Source of the DNA: CBDCUQ01 sp965222835
GTDB taxonomy: Bacteria > Pseudomonadota > Alphaproteobacteria > Rhizobiales > Hyphomicrobiaceae
Reading direction: 5' to 3'
Length of the DNA stretch: 64,000 nt
NCBI GenBank assembly: GCA_965222835.1
Contig: CBDCUQ010000003.1
Location: forward strand, 868,001 to 932,000
The translations under genes were made by a program, and so were the position numbers. Shown one piece after another: positions 34,558-44,285 of the stretch. The notes under the pieces were generated by a model. The model was not told where the DNA came from and did no database searches. It saw nothing but the letters and a program-made list of their open reading frames with translations. Positions within the stretch are counted from its first letter, which is position 1; each line of letters starts with the position of its first letter.

Positions 34558-34702
34558 GTTTGCGCGGCGAACATGCTACGAACTTGCGACAGACATTGAC
34601 GGTTTCTTCATCAAAGCAACTCCGCCGTTAACCGCTTTGCAACGCATGGTTCACGAATTTCGCCCATAGTTTGCGTCCAATACGGTTGCTGGGGGCTTTT
34701 TC

Positions 34703-36328
34703 ATGTTTCGCGTACTCGCGACCATCGGTGGTGAGCACGATGGTCGTCTCGTCTTCGCTGCAGTGGCACTGTGCCTCGCTGCTATCATTTGCGCGTTTAA
34801 GACGCTGAGACATGCCGAGGAGAGCGGCGATCTCAGGCGCAATATGTGGCTGGTGCTCGCCAGCGCATGCACGGCCGCGGGTGCATGGTCGGCACAATAT
34901 CTCTCATTGCTCGGGTATGATGCCGGTGCGCCGGTCGGCTATGACTTCCTCTTGGTGTACGCGTCGCTCGCAGCTGCGTTTGCCGGATGCCTCGGCGGTT
35001 ATTGGGTCGCGATCAGCGGAAACGTGTGGTTCGGTGAGCTGTGGGAAAAGGCCGGCCGGGAACCGACGCATCAGGAGACGATTCAGCGCCAGGTGAGCGC
35101 CGTCCTTGGCGGTTTGGTCATGGCCGTCGGATTCGTGGCGATGCACGTGATCGGCATGCGGGCGCTGGTGGTGCCCGCCTCGATCTCCTGGGGCGCCGAG
35201 GGAACGATGCTGTCGCTTGCTATGGCATTTACCCTTACTCCGGCTGCTCTGTTCGTTCTCTACGACAATAGATCGGCTTACCGGCTCTGGTCTGCCACCG
35301 GACTTCTCGTTCTTGCAATCTGCGGGCAGTATTTCTCGGGCGCGAGCGCGATGATGATCGCCCCGAATTCGGCGCTTGATGTTGCCAGCCCTCAGTCCGA
35401 CAAAGTGATTCTCACCCTCAGCATTGCCGTTATTGCGGTGTTCGTGCTTGCCGCTGGCGTCGTCGCTTTGCTCGTCGAGCGCTTGAAGGGCGAAATCAAC
35501 GAGAACATGGGCCAGCTTCGCGCGGCCAATCTGCGGGTGATCAATCTCAATGTCGCACTTGAAGAAAGCATGCTTCAACTCAAAGAGGCGCAGGCCGAGG
35601 CACTGCGGAAGGAGAAACTTTCGCAACTCGGGCAGCTTACCGCGACGGTCGCGCACGAAATTCGGAATCCTCTGGGTGCCGTGAAGACGGCGACGTTTAT
35701 TATCGAACGCAAGCTCAAGGACAAAACAGACGGACTTGAAAGTCAGTTCACGCGAATCAGCAACGGCATTTCGCGCTGCGACGCCATCATTTCCGAGCTT
35801 CTGGACTTTACACGATCACGCACGCTCGAGCTCAAGAGCGTCAACGTCGACGATTGGGTGCGTGCGACCGTCGAGGAAGAAGCAAAGGCGCTGCCGCCCG
35901 CGGTCAACGTAGCCGTCGAGGCCGGACTAGAGGATGTCGAAAGCGCATTTGATCACGACCGCATGCGGCGTGTTCTGATCAATCTCCTTTCCAATGCCTC
36001 CGAAGCCATGGTGGGCAAGGGGTTGCCGGGCGACAAGAAGACGGACGATCCGCGAATCCGTGTTACGACCCGGCAGACCGACGATAGAATCGAGATTGAG
36101 ATCAAGGACAACGGGCCCGGCATTTCGCCTGAGAACCTCGCTAAGATTCGTGAGCCGCTTTTCACCACCAAGTCATTCGGCGTCGGACTTGGCATTCCGG
36201 CGATTGAAAAGATCCTGCTCCAGCATGGCGGCGGCCTTCAGATTGAAAGCACGCTCGGCGACGGCGCGTGCATTACGGCCTGGTTCCCGGTTAATTGCGG
36301 CGAGGGGAGCGTTATGGCCGCGGCCTGA
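34703..36328 (+). CDS. Sensor histidine kinase with degenerate MHYT membrane sensor
   Basis: The 541-residue product has seven hydrophobic helices in residues 1-255 arranged like an MHYT domain. Only one motif is well kept (GFVAMHVIGMRAL near residue 150); the first and third positions read AGAWSAQYLSLLGY and QYFSGASAMMIA, which lack the histidines. A coiled linker leads to the dimerisation box TVAHEIRNPLGAVK with the phospho-accepting His at 318. The ATPase boxes NLLSNASEAM, IEIKDNGPGIS and FGVGLGIPAIEKI follow. It should autophosphorylate and pass phosphate on to a response regulator, but none is encoded nearby. It follows the 1121-residue gene by 145 bases. Confidence 0.85.
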   Translation: MFRVLATIGGEHDGRLVFAAVALCLAAIICAFKTLRHAEESGDLRRNMWLVLASACTAAGAWSAQYLSLLGYDAGAPVGYDFLLVYASLAAAFAGCLGGYWVAISGNVWFGELWEKAGREPTHQETIQRQVSAVLGGLVMAVGFVAMHVIGMRALVVPASISWGAEGTMLSLAMAFTLTPAALFVLYDNRSAYRLWSATGLLVLAICGQYFSGASAMMIAPNSALDVASPQSDKVILTLSIAVIAVFVLAAGVVALLVERLKGEINENMGQLRAANLRVINLNVALEESMLQLKEAQAEALRKEKLSQLGQLTATVAHEIRNPLGAVKTATFIIERKLKDKTDGLESQFTRISNGISRCDAIISELLDFTRSRTLELKSVNVDDWVRATVEEEAKALPPAVNVAVEAGLEDVESAFDHDRMRRVLINLLSNASEAMVGKGLPGDKKTDDPRIRVTTRQTDDRIEIEIKDNGPGISPENLAKIREPLFTTKSFGVGLGIPAIEKILLQHGGGLQIESTLGDGACITAWFPVNCGEGSVMAAA

Positions 36329-36376
36329 TGCCGGCGGCTCCGCTGCCTGCGCGTTCTTGGTCAAGCCCTCACGAGG

Positions 36377-37225
36377 CTAGCCGGTGAACGGTACGACTTT
36401 CTGCCTTTGATGTCCCAGACCCTCGATGGTGAGTTCCATGACATCGCCCGCAACGAGATATTGCGGCGGCTTCATGCCGGAGCCCACACCCGGAGGCGTG
36501 CCCGTCGTGACAACGTCGCCTGGTTCAAGAACGCAGAACTGGGTGATGTAGGCGACAAGATACGGAATTGAAAAGATCATGGTCGATGTCGATCCCTTCT
36601 GCCGGGTCTCGCCATTGACTTTGAGCTCCATATTGAGGTTGTGCGGATCTGTGATTTCGTCGGTAGTGACCAACCAAGGCCCCAGTGGACCAAATGTCTC
36701 GCACGCCTTGCCCTTCATCCATTGCCCGTTGCGCTTGACTTGAAAGCGCCGCTCGGAGACGTCATTACAAATGCAGTATCCCGCAACGTGGGACATGGCG
36801 TTTTTCTCTTCCACGTAGCGCGCGCGCTTGCCGATAACGAACGCAATCTCGAGCTCCCAATCCATGCGATTGGCGTCCTTGGGATAGATGACGTCGTCGT
36901 AGGGGCCGGAGACGGTGTTACCAAGCTTGTTGAAGAGAATGGGCTCTGAGGGGATCTCCTGCCCCGTCTCCTTGGCGTGGTCGGCATAGTTCAAGCCGAC
37001 GGCGATGAAACTCCATGGCCGCGCCACCGGCGGACCGATGCGCACGCCCTCCGGTGCGAGTGGAAGGGCGTCCGGGTCGAGCGCCCGGAGACGGCCGAGC
37101 GTTTCGGCATCTAGCGTTTCACCAGAAATGTCGGCGACATGCTCCGATAGGTCACGGATCCTGCCGGCGCCGTCGATGAGGCCGGGCTTCTCCGCGCCTT
37201 TGGTGCCAAACCGTACAAGCTTCAT
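36377..37225 (-). CDS. Fumarylacetoacetate hydrolase family protein
   Basis: The ATG at 37225 has GGGAGGG before it and gives 282 residues. SFIAVGLNYADHAKETG, the metal-binding pattern MDWELEIAFVIGKRAR (E-x-E) and GYCICNDVSERRFQ are FAH-fold signatures. The C-terminal VVTTGTPPGVGSGMKPPQYL is conserved too. Members cleave C-C or C-N bonds of acyl-pyruvates, ureidoglycolate or 2-oxo-hepta-ene-dioates with Mg2+ or Mn2+. The substrate cannot be told here, as no other pathway genes are near. Confidence 0.85.
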   Translation of the reverse strand: MKLVRFGTKGAEKPGLIDGAGRIRDLSEHVADISGETLDAETLGRLRALDPDALPLAPEGVRIGPPVARPWSFIAVGLNYADHAKETGQEIPSEPILFNKLGNTVSGPYDDVIYPKDANRMDWELEIAFVIGKRARYVEEKNAMSHVAGYCICNDVSERRFQVKRNGQWMKGKACETFGPLGPWLVTTDEITDPHNLNMELKVNGETRQKGSTSTMIFSIPYLVAYITQFCVLEPGDVVTTGTPPGVGSGMKPPQYLVAGDVMELTIEGLGHQRQKVVPFTG

Positions 37226-37294
37226 GGCTTCCCTCCCCGATTGCATCTTTTGTGCGCGTGGGTAGGGCCTCGTTGGGCGATGGTCAAGAGCACA

Positions 37295-38995
37295 CTACGT
37301 TCGGCATTCGAGGACCCATCTTACTTCGGTTGCACCGAAGGTCGCACCGCGCGCGACCAGTTGCATGGCGCGGCGCGGGCCGGCCGAATCCGCAAAATAT
37401 GTGCTGTCCTCGATGGTAAGCTCTGCGCCTTCGACACTGAACGTCCATGTTTCTCCACCCTTCAACGTCAGCGTCGCCAAGCCCGGTGTCTCAGCCCTTT
37501 GGCAAACGACGTCCGGGTGGAGGTGGAAATGAATGGCAAACGGCAGGTCCAGCCTCAGGCGCGTTTCGCTGCGCGGACCGGAGAGCGTGTCGATGCCGAG
37601 GAGGCGGCGACCGTTGGCGTTCAAAGCGAGTCTGCGTTGGTGCACGAGACCGTACCGGCCAACATATCCGTTGTGCGACGCCGCGAGTTCGATGTTGCCG
37701 CCATGCTCTTCGAGTTGAACGCTTGTCGATGCCGGCCCGCGAATGGGCGCACTACCGATCAAGTCCTCAAGACCCGCGTGACGAATGAGACGCGATGATG
37801 AGGCTTCGGCAAGGCATAGCGTGTTATGACTTGCGGTGGCGCGCGCGGTCGCGCGCCAGTTGGCGTCCGCAGGGCCCGGTGCGCCCCCGTTGATCAGTAG
37901 AAGCTGGGTGCCGGTGCTCATTTCGAATGAGAGACAGCCCGCGTGTGCGCCGCCCGCATGCTCGAGCGGCGGTGGTCCCCCGACATCCATGATGACGATC
38001 GTGCCGCCACGTTCGACGCGGACATAGCCCGAGTCCTTTGCGCTCCCGGGCACAGCATCGGGACGTTCATCGTAGGCGAGAACCGTTGCCAGTCCGGCCG
38101 GGACCGCGATCGACATACCGTTAAAGCGGGCAAGCATGCCGTCCCCCATACGCATGGTGCGCAGCATTGACAGCATCCGGTTTATTGAATCGGTGATCAG
38201 ACCGGGGACCTGGCGACTACGTGAGGCAAAGCATTGCTTTAGGGGCAGAAGATCAAGCATCAGCTCGATGAGAACGCCCGTATTGCGGCTGATATGGCCG
38301 CCGTCGTCCAGGATCTGCCGGCCTAATTCTTCGGCGAGGACATGTTCGGTTTCGTGCAGCTGACGGTCGTGACCGGATACGCAAAGCCCAGACAACACCA
38401 GCGCAATCAAGGCCACGAGACGCGGGTAGCCATCGGGTCCGTCACCCCAGCTTGCCGAGAGCCGGACCAGGTCTGCCCCCAAACTCTGCGCAAGCTTTTC
38501 ATAGGTTGCGGCTTCAGCGCCTTCAAACAGTATGCCGGCGTTCGAAAGCCACGAAATGATTCGCCGTCCTGCGACGTCGGGATTGGCCGCCATGCCCCGA
38601 CCACCGCCATGACGGATGGTCCATTCGAGTGCGAGGTCGCGTGCAACCGTTTGCGCCTCCTCGCTGTCGGCGGCTTTGAGATGGCGCAACCATCCAAATC
38701 CATGAAGGGCACGCGCCCATGCCTCGTTCGGCGGAGCCAATTCGAAGGGCGAGTTGTCGCCCAAAACAGCGACGGTGCCCGCGAGGCCGAATTGGCCGAG
38801 TTCAATCTCCCTGTAGAAGCTGGGGTCAGCTGTCCTCAGGTCGGGCGGAACGATCAGGAGCTGATCGGCGACGGGTGCGCCAAAGCGCCAGCGCAAAAAC
38901 GGCGAGCTCATGATCCGCGCCATTTTGCGACGCCGGGAACGATCGGCTGTTACGATCGCGATGCGCGCGCGCTCTGCAATTGTAAGGTGAGCCAT
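37295..38995 (-). CDS. Heparinase II/III family protein
   Basis: From the ATG at 38995 the frame gives 566 residues. An alpha-helical N-terminal part with FGWLRHLKAADSEEAQTVAR and EWTIRHGGG leads to a C-terminal beta domain (heparinase II/III-like) with ASHNTLCLAEASSSRLI and DVGGPPPLEHAGGAHAGCLS. There is no signal peptide. Such proteins are widespread beside rsmB in Hyphomicrobiales, often called heparinase although polysaccharide cleavage has not been shown for this group. The function is therefore open. A second ATG nine codons upstream is possible. Confidence 0.8.
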   Translation of the reverse strand: MAHLTIAERARIAIVTADRSRRRKMARIMSSPFLRWRFGAPVADQLLIVPPDLRTADPSFYREIELGQFGLAGTVAVLGDNSPFELAPPNEAWARALHGFGWLRHLKAADSEEAQTVARDLALEWTIRHGGGRGMAANPDVAGRRIISWLSNAGILFEGAEAATYEKLAQSLGADLVRLSASWGDGPDGYPRLVALIALVLSGLCVSGHDRQLHETEHVLAEELGRQILDDGGHISRNTGVLIELMLDLLPLKQCFASRSRQVPGLITDSINRMLSMLRTMRMGDGMLARFNGMSIAVPAGLATVLAYDERPDAVPGSAKDSGYVRVERGGTIVIMDVGGPPPLEHAGGAHAGCLSFEMSTGTQLLLINGGAPGPADANWRATARATASHNTLCLAEASSSRLIRHAGLEDLIGSAPIRGPASTSVQLEEHGGNIELAASHNGYVGRYGLVHQRRLALNANGRRLLGIDTLSGPRSETRLRLDLPFAIHFHLHPDVVCQRAETPGLATLTLKGGETWTFSVEGAELTIEDSTYFADSAGPRRAMQLVARGATFGATEVRWVLECRT

Positions 38996-39148
38996 CAAGC
39001 CCCCCTGCCGGCCAAACACCGCAAAGACCTGCCGCCTATGTCTCTTGTTGAAAAGGGTGCCCTCGCCATCCCGTCCGCACTACCCCGCGATCCCGTCCAA
39101 AACAAGGACAGTCAGACGGCAATACCGGCGCCGCGGCGTTATGAACAG

Positions 39149-40555
39149 CTAGCTCTGTCTTTCAAGTCGGGCGGCAAAAAAGCCGTCGAGGCCGCCGGCT
39201 GGCGGGGTGCTCCGCGGCATGTGGAAAGGTAGCGTACGCAACTCACCCGCGGTGGTCATCGCGCGGGGCTCTATTCCCAGTTCTTCCGGCGCGACGGGTA
39301 CGCGCCGGAACTCGGGATGCGCCGCTAATAAGCTCTCGATCTGGTGTTCACCTTCTTCGGGTTCAAGCGAGCACGTGCAATAGACGAGGCGGCCACCGGG
39401 CTTCACTAGCCGTGCTGCCGCGGCCAGGAGCTCCCTCTGCCGCTGCACGATGGCGGTGAGGTCGGACGGCCGCTTCACATGCAGAATGTCGGGATGCCGG
39501 CGTAAGGTTCCGGTGGCCGTACAGGGCGCATCAAGCAATACGCCATCGAACGTGCTCCCCGGTGACCACGACGTCACGTCGGCCGCGATGCATTCGGCCG
39601 ATAAGCCGAGGCGGTCTAGATTCTCTTTCAAACGATGCAGACGTTCTGGACGGAGCTCGACTGCCGTCACGCGCGCGCCCATGGCGGCGAGTTGGGCCGT
39701 CTTGCCGCCTGGGGCTGCACACAAGTCGGCTACATGCGCGTCGGTAACGTCTCCCAGAAGCCGCGCGGGCAGAGCAGCGGCGGCGTCTTGCACCCACCAT
39801 GCGCCTTCAGCAAATCCCGGCAGTTGATCCACGCGGCCCTGGCTTTCGACGCGGATGGACCCTGTTGCCAGCACTACGCCACCCAGCTTCTGCGCCCACG
39901 CGGCCGCCTCGGCTTTCGCGGTGATGTCGAGAGGGGCCTCGGTGAGGGACGCACGTGCTATTTCGGCAGCGGCATCTGCGCCATACGTGTTCCGCCACCG
40001 CGCGCGCATCCATTCGGGGATGTTGTCGATGGCTGGACCGTCGTCCGAAAGCTTGACTCTACCCTCAGCCGCGACCCGGCGCAGCACGGCGTTGATCAGC
40101 TTATCCAGATGCGCCACTCTTTTGTCCTTACGCACCAACTCGACAGACAAGTTGATCGCCGCATGAGGTGGTGTGTCCAGCATCAGCAGCTGCGCTGCCC
40201 CGGCGTGCAAAATGATGCGGGCCCGACTGCTTTTCTGCGGAAGTGGTTTGGCGAGAAATGTATTCGTAACCGCCGCCAGCTCGGCGTGCCGTCGTAAGAC
40301 CGTCGTTATGACAAGCCGCGCAAATGCACGATCACGTGGCGCAAGTTTCGCCCAGCGGACTTTTGCCAACGCTTTTGCCAACGCGTCGTCGAGCGCCTGC
40401 TTCTTGTCGAGAACCGCCGAAAGCACGTCGACGGCAAGGTGACGGGCCTCCAGGCCGCTTTGATCGTTGGTCTTATTCTGAGCTGTTGACGACTTGCGGC
40501 CACTCACAGAGTGTCTTGGCGGCCCGCGGGGGGGCGCACGGGTTTTGCTTGTCAC
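39149..40555 (-). CDS. rsmB: 16S rRNA m5C967 methyltransferase-like RNA methyltransferase
   Basis: The 468-residue product has an N-terminal NusB-like helical domain (HLAVDVLSAVLDKKQALDDA to about residue 180) and a SAM-dependent methyltransferase domain. ADLCAAPGGKTAQLAAMGA binds SAM, the catalytic cysteine lies in LLDAPCTATGTLRRHPDI, and the second in VYCTCSLEPEEGE. This is the RsmB/Fmu layout, which modifies C967 of 16S rRNA. The N-terminus carries a basic extension of about 35 residues. It lies between htpX and the heparinase-like gene. Confidence 0.92.
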   Translation of the reverse strand: MTSKTRAPPRGPPRHSVSGRKSSTAQNKTNDQSGLEARHLAVDVLSAVLDKKQALDDALAKALAKVRWAKLAPRDRAFARLVITTVLRRHAELAAVTNTFLAKPLPQKSSRARIILHAGAAQLLMLDTPPHAAINLSVELVRKDKRVAHLDKLINAVLRRVAAEGRVKLSDDGPAIDNIPEWMRARWRNTYGADAAAEIARASLTEAPLDITAKAEAAAWAQKLGGVVLATGSIRVESQGRVDQLPGFAEGAWWVQDAAAALPARLLGDVTDAHVADLCAAPGGKTAQLAAMGARVTAVELRPERLHRLKENLDRLGLSAECIAADVTSWSPGSTFDGVLLDAPCTATGTLRRHPDILHVKRPSDLTAIVQRQRELLAAAARLVKPGGRLVYCTCSLEPEEGEHQIESLLAAHPEFRRVPVAPEELGIEPRAMTTAGELRTLPFHMPRSTPPAGGLDGFFAARLERQS

Positions 40556-40583
40556 GCAGGCTTACCCCTTTCACGCCACTGCA

Positions 40584-41573
40584 TCAGCCCCATGGCCCGC
40601 GACTCCGGCCTGATGTGCGTGACCATGGTCCTTTTTGTTCGGGTGCACGCGGTGTCTCACGCTGGGTTTCGGCCCGGGTATCTTCAACAAATGATCTGCC
40701 GCTTTTCAGCTGACCCATTTCGCGGGCGACAACCTCCAATGCTCTGATCCTGTTTTCGACGGCGGGATGGGTTGAGAACCAACTGTCGATGCCGCGCCCC
40801 GTCAGTGGATTGACGATACACATGTGCGCGGCCGCAGGTATGCGCTCGGCTGGAATGTTGGGAATGCGGCGTGCCGCATTGGAAATCTTGCGAAGGGCAG
40901 AGGCCAACCAACGCGGGTGGCCTGTAATGTAGGCGCCCATCCGATCGGCCTGATATTCGCGCGACCGGCTAATGGCCATCTGCACAAGACCTGCCGCCAT
41001 CGGTGCAATGATGATGGCTGCAATCGCCCCAATCCAGCCGATGCTATTTCGGGCATCACGTGCGCCACCGAAGATCAAACCAAATTGGAGGTATTGAGCC
41101 AGCATGGCGATGGCACCACCGATGGTCGCGGCCATAGCCATGGTCAGCGTGTCGCGATTCTTGATGTGCGCGAGTTCGTGTGCGACGACGCCGGCCACCT
41201 CTTCCCGCGATAGGAGGTCGAGCAGGCCTGTCGAGACGGCCACGGCCGAGCGTTGCGGACTGCGGCCTGTGGCGAACGCGTTGGGCTGGGGATTTTTCAT
41301 GACATAAACGCGGGGCATCGGCAGCTCGGCGCGTTCGGACAAGGCGCGCACGATCTTGACGAGTTCGGGCGCCGATCGCTCATCCACCTCTTGGGCCCCG
41401 AACATCCGCAACACAATGGTGTCCGATTTCCACAGGCTGATGACGTTCATCACCATGGCGATGATGAACGCGATGACCATACCTTGGGTGCCGCCGACGA
41501 TGTTGCCCATGACCACAAAAATCGCGGTCAGTACAACGAGCAACAAAGCCGTTTTGGCATAGTTCATGGGCAT
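40584..41573 (-). CDS. htpX: Membrane-bound zinc metalloprotease HtpX
   Basis: The ATG at 41573 with AGGAG eight bases before it gives 329 residues starting MPMNYAKTALLLVVLTAIFV; an ATG two codons later is also possible. The helix pair, the catalytic motif VVAHELAHIKNRDTL (HExxH) and the third zinc ligand region SREYQADRMGAYITG are all present. HtpX removes damaged inner-membrane proteins together with FtsH. The tail after STHPAVENRIRALE is lengthened and charged. The gene precedes rsmB on the same strand by 28 bases. Confidence 0.92.
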   Translation of the reverse strand: MPMNYAKTALLLVVLTAIFVVMGNIVGGTQGMVIAFIIAMVMNVISLWKSDTIVLRMFGAQEVDERSAPELVKIVRALSERAELPMPRVYVMKNPQPNAFATGRSPQRSAVAVSTGLLDLLSREEVAGVVAHELAHIKNRDTLTMAMAATIGGAIAMLAQYLQFGLIFGGARDARNSIGWIGAIAAIIIAPMAAGLVQMAISRSREYQADRMGAYITGHPRWLASALRKISNAARRIPNIPAERIPAAAHMCIVNPLTGRGIDSWFSTHPAVENRIRALEVVAREMGQLKSGRSFVEDTRAETQRETPRAPEQKGPWSRTSGRSRGPWG

Positions 41574-41708
41574 CAGATTGGCTCCTGTGGAATTCATCTG
41601 GTTGGGAGCACACGAAAAAAGTGCGCTCACGCGCCGCTCCGAAATGAAGCCGGCCCATGATATATGGGTAGCCCCAATGTAGACAACCAGTCCCTGACTG
41701 AGCGACCG

Positions 41709-41918
41709 ATGAACGACGACCAAACGGGCCCTGGTGCCCGCAAGACTACGCGGAAGCTGACGGACGCGGCGCGCCGGGCGCTTGCCGAGGCTGAGGAACG
41801 CCGCCGCGGTCAAGACGCACGCTCTGCGGAGAAACCCCGTGAGGTTGGCGGGCGCGCAGGGCCCGATCCGGTGCGCTACGGCGATTGGGAGAAGGATGGG
41901 ATCGTCTCAGATTTTTGA
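41709..41918 (+). CDS. DUF1674 / succinate dehydrogenase assembly factor 4 homologue
   Basis: From the ATG at 41709 there are 69 residues. A basic, alanine- and arginine-rich helical part (KLTDAARRALAEAEERRR) is followed by the conserved end GGRAGPDPVRYGDWEKDGIV and SDF, the DUF1674/SdhAF4 signature. In eukaryotes the homologue SDHAF4 helps mature the flavinylated SdhA subunit. The same job in the cytosol is likely here. It is divergent from htpX. Confidence 0.9.
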   Translation: MNDDQTGPGARKTTRKLTDAARRALAEAEERRRGQDARSAEKPREVGGRAGPDPVRYGDWEKDGIVSDF

Positions 41919-42205
41919 GCCAATTTGGATCAAATTCGGGGCCCGCGGTGTCCCAGAATGGTGCTTCATAAATTTGTTGGCAGAGGGCGCCGCCATTCGT
42001 TTGATTAAGGCGCTTCACCTCGATCCCAATCTGACGCAATGAAATGCGCGAAAATGCCTGTAATTCGGGCCGTGAAAGTTCGGCCTTAAGGGTCTGTAAA
42101 CCAGCCTCTTTACTTAACCGATCTTAACCCCGACCGGCCGGCTGTCGGGCACCTCCCTTGCACCTCGGTTCGCAGCACTTGCCAACCGGCAAAGGGAGTT
42201 TCGAG

Positions 42206-43414
42206 ATGATATCGCGGATCGCTGACACCCTCAGAGATATCGCAACCGACAATCAAGGCACGACTGCGCCGCTGTTCGCCGTGATGTTCATGGTCTTGAT
42301 GTTCATTGTTGGTATGGCGGTCGATTTTGGTCGCGCCACCTACGCCGAACGCCGGATCGCCGCCGCCGCGGATGCCGCCGCACTTGCTGCAGGGCGTGCG
42401 ATGCTCGACGGCCGTCTCAGCGACGACGACGTGCGCGAGCTCGGCCTCAAATTCTTCTCAGAGAATCTCAAGGGCAGTGATCTTGAAGGCAGCGTGAACT
42501 CCTTCGATCTGGTCATCAATCGCGGAACGGGAACCGTAAAAGTCGACGTCGACGCCGGCATCGAAACGAAGATCACGCGCGTCCGCGGTTTCGATACTGT
42601 TGACGTTGGCGTCTCAGCCGCCGTTGCCGCGGACCAGCAGGATCTCGAAGTTAGCCTGGCGCTCGACGTGACGGGTTCGATGCGCAGCAGGAATAAAATT
42701 CAGGACTTGCAGGCGGCTGCTAAGGATCTCGTCGACATCCTTATCCCCGACTCGGGCTCACCGAACGACGTCCGCATCGGTCTCGCGCCCTATGCAGCAA
42801 GCGTTAATGCCGGTCGCTATGCCGACGATGCGACGGACGGTGCCAGCAACGCTTGTGTGCACGAACGCGGCGGCTTCGAGGCCTTTACCGATGCAGCCCC
42901 AGGACGCGGCACGTGGCTCGGCTACTCGTCCGGCCTTCGCTGCCCGACCGCCGAGATCGTGCCGATTACCGATGACAAGGACTCTCTGAAGTCCGCTATC
43001 AACCGCTACCGTGCAAGTGGCAGCACGGCCGGTCACATCGGGACTGCGTGGGCATGGTACTTGGTCTCTCCGGAGTGGGCGAGCATCTGGCCTTCCGCAA
43101 GCCGCCCTGTCGATTACGACGACACGGAGACACGCAAGATCGTGGTTCTGATGACCGACGGTGAGTTCAATACCCACTACCGTGGCAGCAACGGAGACTC
43201 GTCCTCTCAGGCTCGCAGCATTTGCTCGGAGATGAGGGACACGAATGTCATCGTTTACACGATCGGATTTATGTCTCCGCCGAGGGCAGAGGCGCTCCTC
43301 CAGGAATGTGCCAGCTCGGCCGATCACTACTTCAACGCTTCGAACGGCTCCGAGCTTCGCGCGGCCTTCGTTGAAATCGCACAGCAACTCAATAACCTGC
43401 GCCTTACGCACTAG
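42206..43414 (+). CDS. TadE/TadG-like protein with von Willebrand factor A domain
   Basis: The ATG at 42206 follows AAGGGAG and gives 402 residues. The start IATDNQGTTAPLFAVMFMVL with MFIVGMAVDFGRATYAERRI is the TadE/G (Flp pilus) N-terminal helix. AAAADAAALAAGRAML follows. The VWA domain begins near residue 150 with LALDVTGSMRSRNK (MIDAS-type DxTxS) and includes KIVVLMTDGEFNTHYRG and VIVYTIGF. The bulk should lie in the periplasm, anchored in the inner membrane. No other tad genes are near, so it may act alone or with a distant pilus locus. A clear terminator follows. Confidence 0.85.
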   Translation: MISRIADTLRDIATDNQGTTAPLFAVMFMVLMFIVGMAVDFGRATYAERRIAAAADAAALAAGRAMLDGRLSDDDVRELGLKFFSENLKGSDLEGSVNSFDLVINRGTGTVKVDVDAGIETKITRVRGFDTVDVGVSAAVAADQQDLEVSLALDVTGSMRSRNKIQDLQAAAKDLVDILIPDSGSPNDVRIGLAPYAASVNAGRYADDATDGASNACVHERGGFEAFTDAAPGRGTWLGYSSGLRCPTAEIVPITDDKDSLKSAINRYRASGSTAGHIGTAWAWYLVSPEWASIWPSASRPVDYDDTETRKIVVLMTDGEFNTHYRGSNGDSSSQARSICSEMRDTNVIVYTIGFMSPPRAEALLQECASSADHYFNASNGSELRAAFVEIAQQLNNLRLTH

Positions 43415-43446
43415 GTGCTGCAAAGGAACATTCTTCACCCAAAATC

Positions 43447-43472
43447 GGCGTGCCTCCGGCACGCCTTTTTTT
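43447..43472 (+). terminator. Rho-independent terminator behind the TadG-like gene
   Basis: GGCGTGCC and GGCACGCC pair around a three-base TCC loop, followed by seven T. It lies 33 bases after the stop at 43414. Confidence 0.92.
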
Positions 43473-43574
43473 GTGTCCTAACAGGCATGCGGGCTTCGTC
43501 AATCGAGGGGCTTCCTCGACCCCTGCCGGGGGCCTATAGTCACCGGCAAAAATGTGGTGGATGGGGGTAGACCG

Positions 43575-44285
43575 ATGCGCGCCGTTATCGAGCGGATGAA
43601 GGTTTTTGCGCTTTTGCTCATACTCGCTTTGGCATTTGCCGGTGGGTTTTGGTTTGGCCTTGTTCCGCAGTGGCTCAGCCCTTTTCCAAAAATCTCACTC
43701 GACGAACGGCCGAGCTGGTTTGTCGATGCCCGGCTGGCGACGTTGCGGTTCGACCCGGCTTCTTGCCGATCGGTTCTCAAGGCGCCGCAAATCGATGCCA
43801 CGCCCATACCTGACGTCCCCATTAAGAACGGCTGCGGCATCGTCAACAGCGTACGCTTTTCGAAAGCCGGCGGTGCAAGCCTTGGGGTCAACAAGATCAC
43901 CTGTGAAATGGCGGCTGCAACCGCGTTGTGGATCGCGTACGAAGTGCAGCCAGCCGCTATGAAGGCCTTCGGTAAGCGCGTTGTCGGTATCGGCAATATG
44001 GGAACGTATGACTGCAGGAATATCATCGGAAGCAAGCTGTTTGCGAAACGGCGCAGTCAACACGCGACAGCCAACGCACTCGATATTGGAAGTTTCACAT
44101 TGGAGGGCGGGGATCGCGTGAGCGTGCTCAAGCATTGGAAGGGCAATAGTACCAAGTCCCGTTTTCTTCAGGATATCCACGCCCGGGCGTGTCCATATTT
44201 TCGTGTCGCCATCGGACCCGAATACAACAAGGCTCATCGGAACCATTTCCATTTCGACCGTGGCCTGGGCTGGATTTGCAAGTAG
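43575..44285 (+). CDS. Extensin-like C-terminal domain protein, membrane-anchored
   Basis: From the ATG at 43575 there are 236 residues. One N-terminal helix (VFALLLILALAFAGGFWFGL) anchors or exports it. The extensin-like domain shows GCGIVNSVRFSKAGGASLG, EVQPAAMKAFGKRVVGIGNM, the conserved RRSQHATANALDIGSF and the end HRNHFHFDRGLGWICK. The H...D...H spacing resembles LAS/M15-type metallopeptidases, so an action on peptidoglycan in the periplasm is possible but unproved. The stop is followed at once by the start of the next gene. Confidence 0.85.
   Translation: MRAVIERMKVFALLLILALAFAGGFWFGLVPQWLSPFPKISLDERPSWFVDARLATLRFDPASCRSVLKAPQIDATPIPDVPIKNGCGIVNSVRFSKAGGASLGVNKITCEMAAATALWIAYEVQPAAMKAFGKRVVGIGNMGTYDCRNIIGSKLFAKRRSQHATANALDIGSFTLEGGDRVSVLKHWKGNSTKSRFLQDIHARACPYFRVAIGPEYNKAHRNHFHFDRGLGWICK

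Noticed and set aside
38342..39232. 296-residue plus-strand frame
   Set aside because: It is antisense to the heparinase-like gene and spans the gap to rsmB without any ribosome-binding site or motif.
43447..43472. Possible bidirectional terminator
   Set aside because: The T-run is clear only on the plus strand, and the next gene is also on the plus strand, so it is reported as a one-way terminator only.
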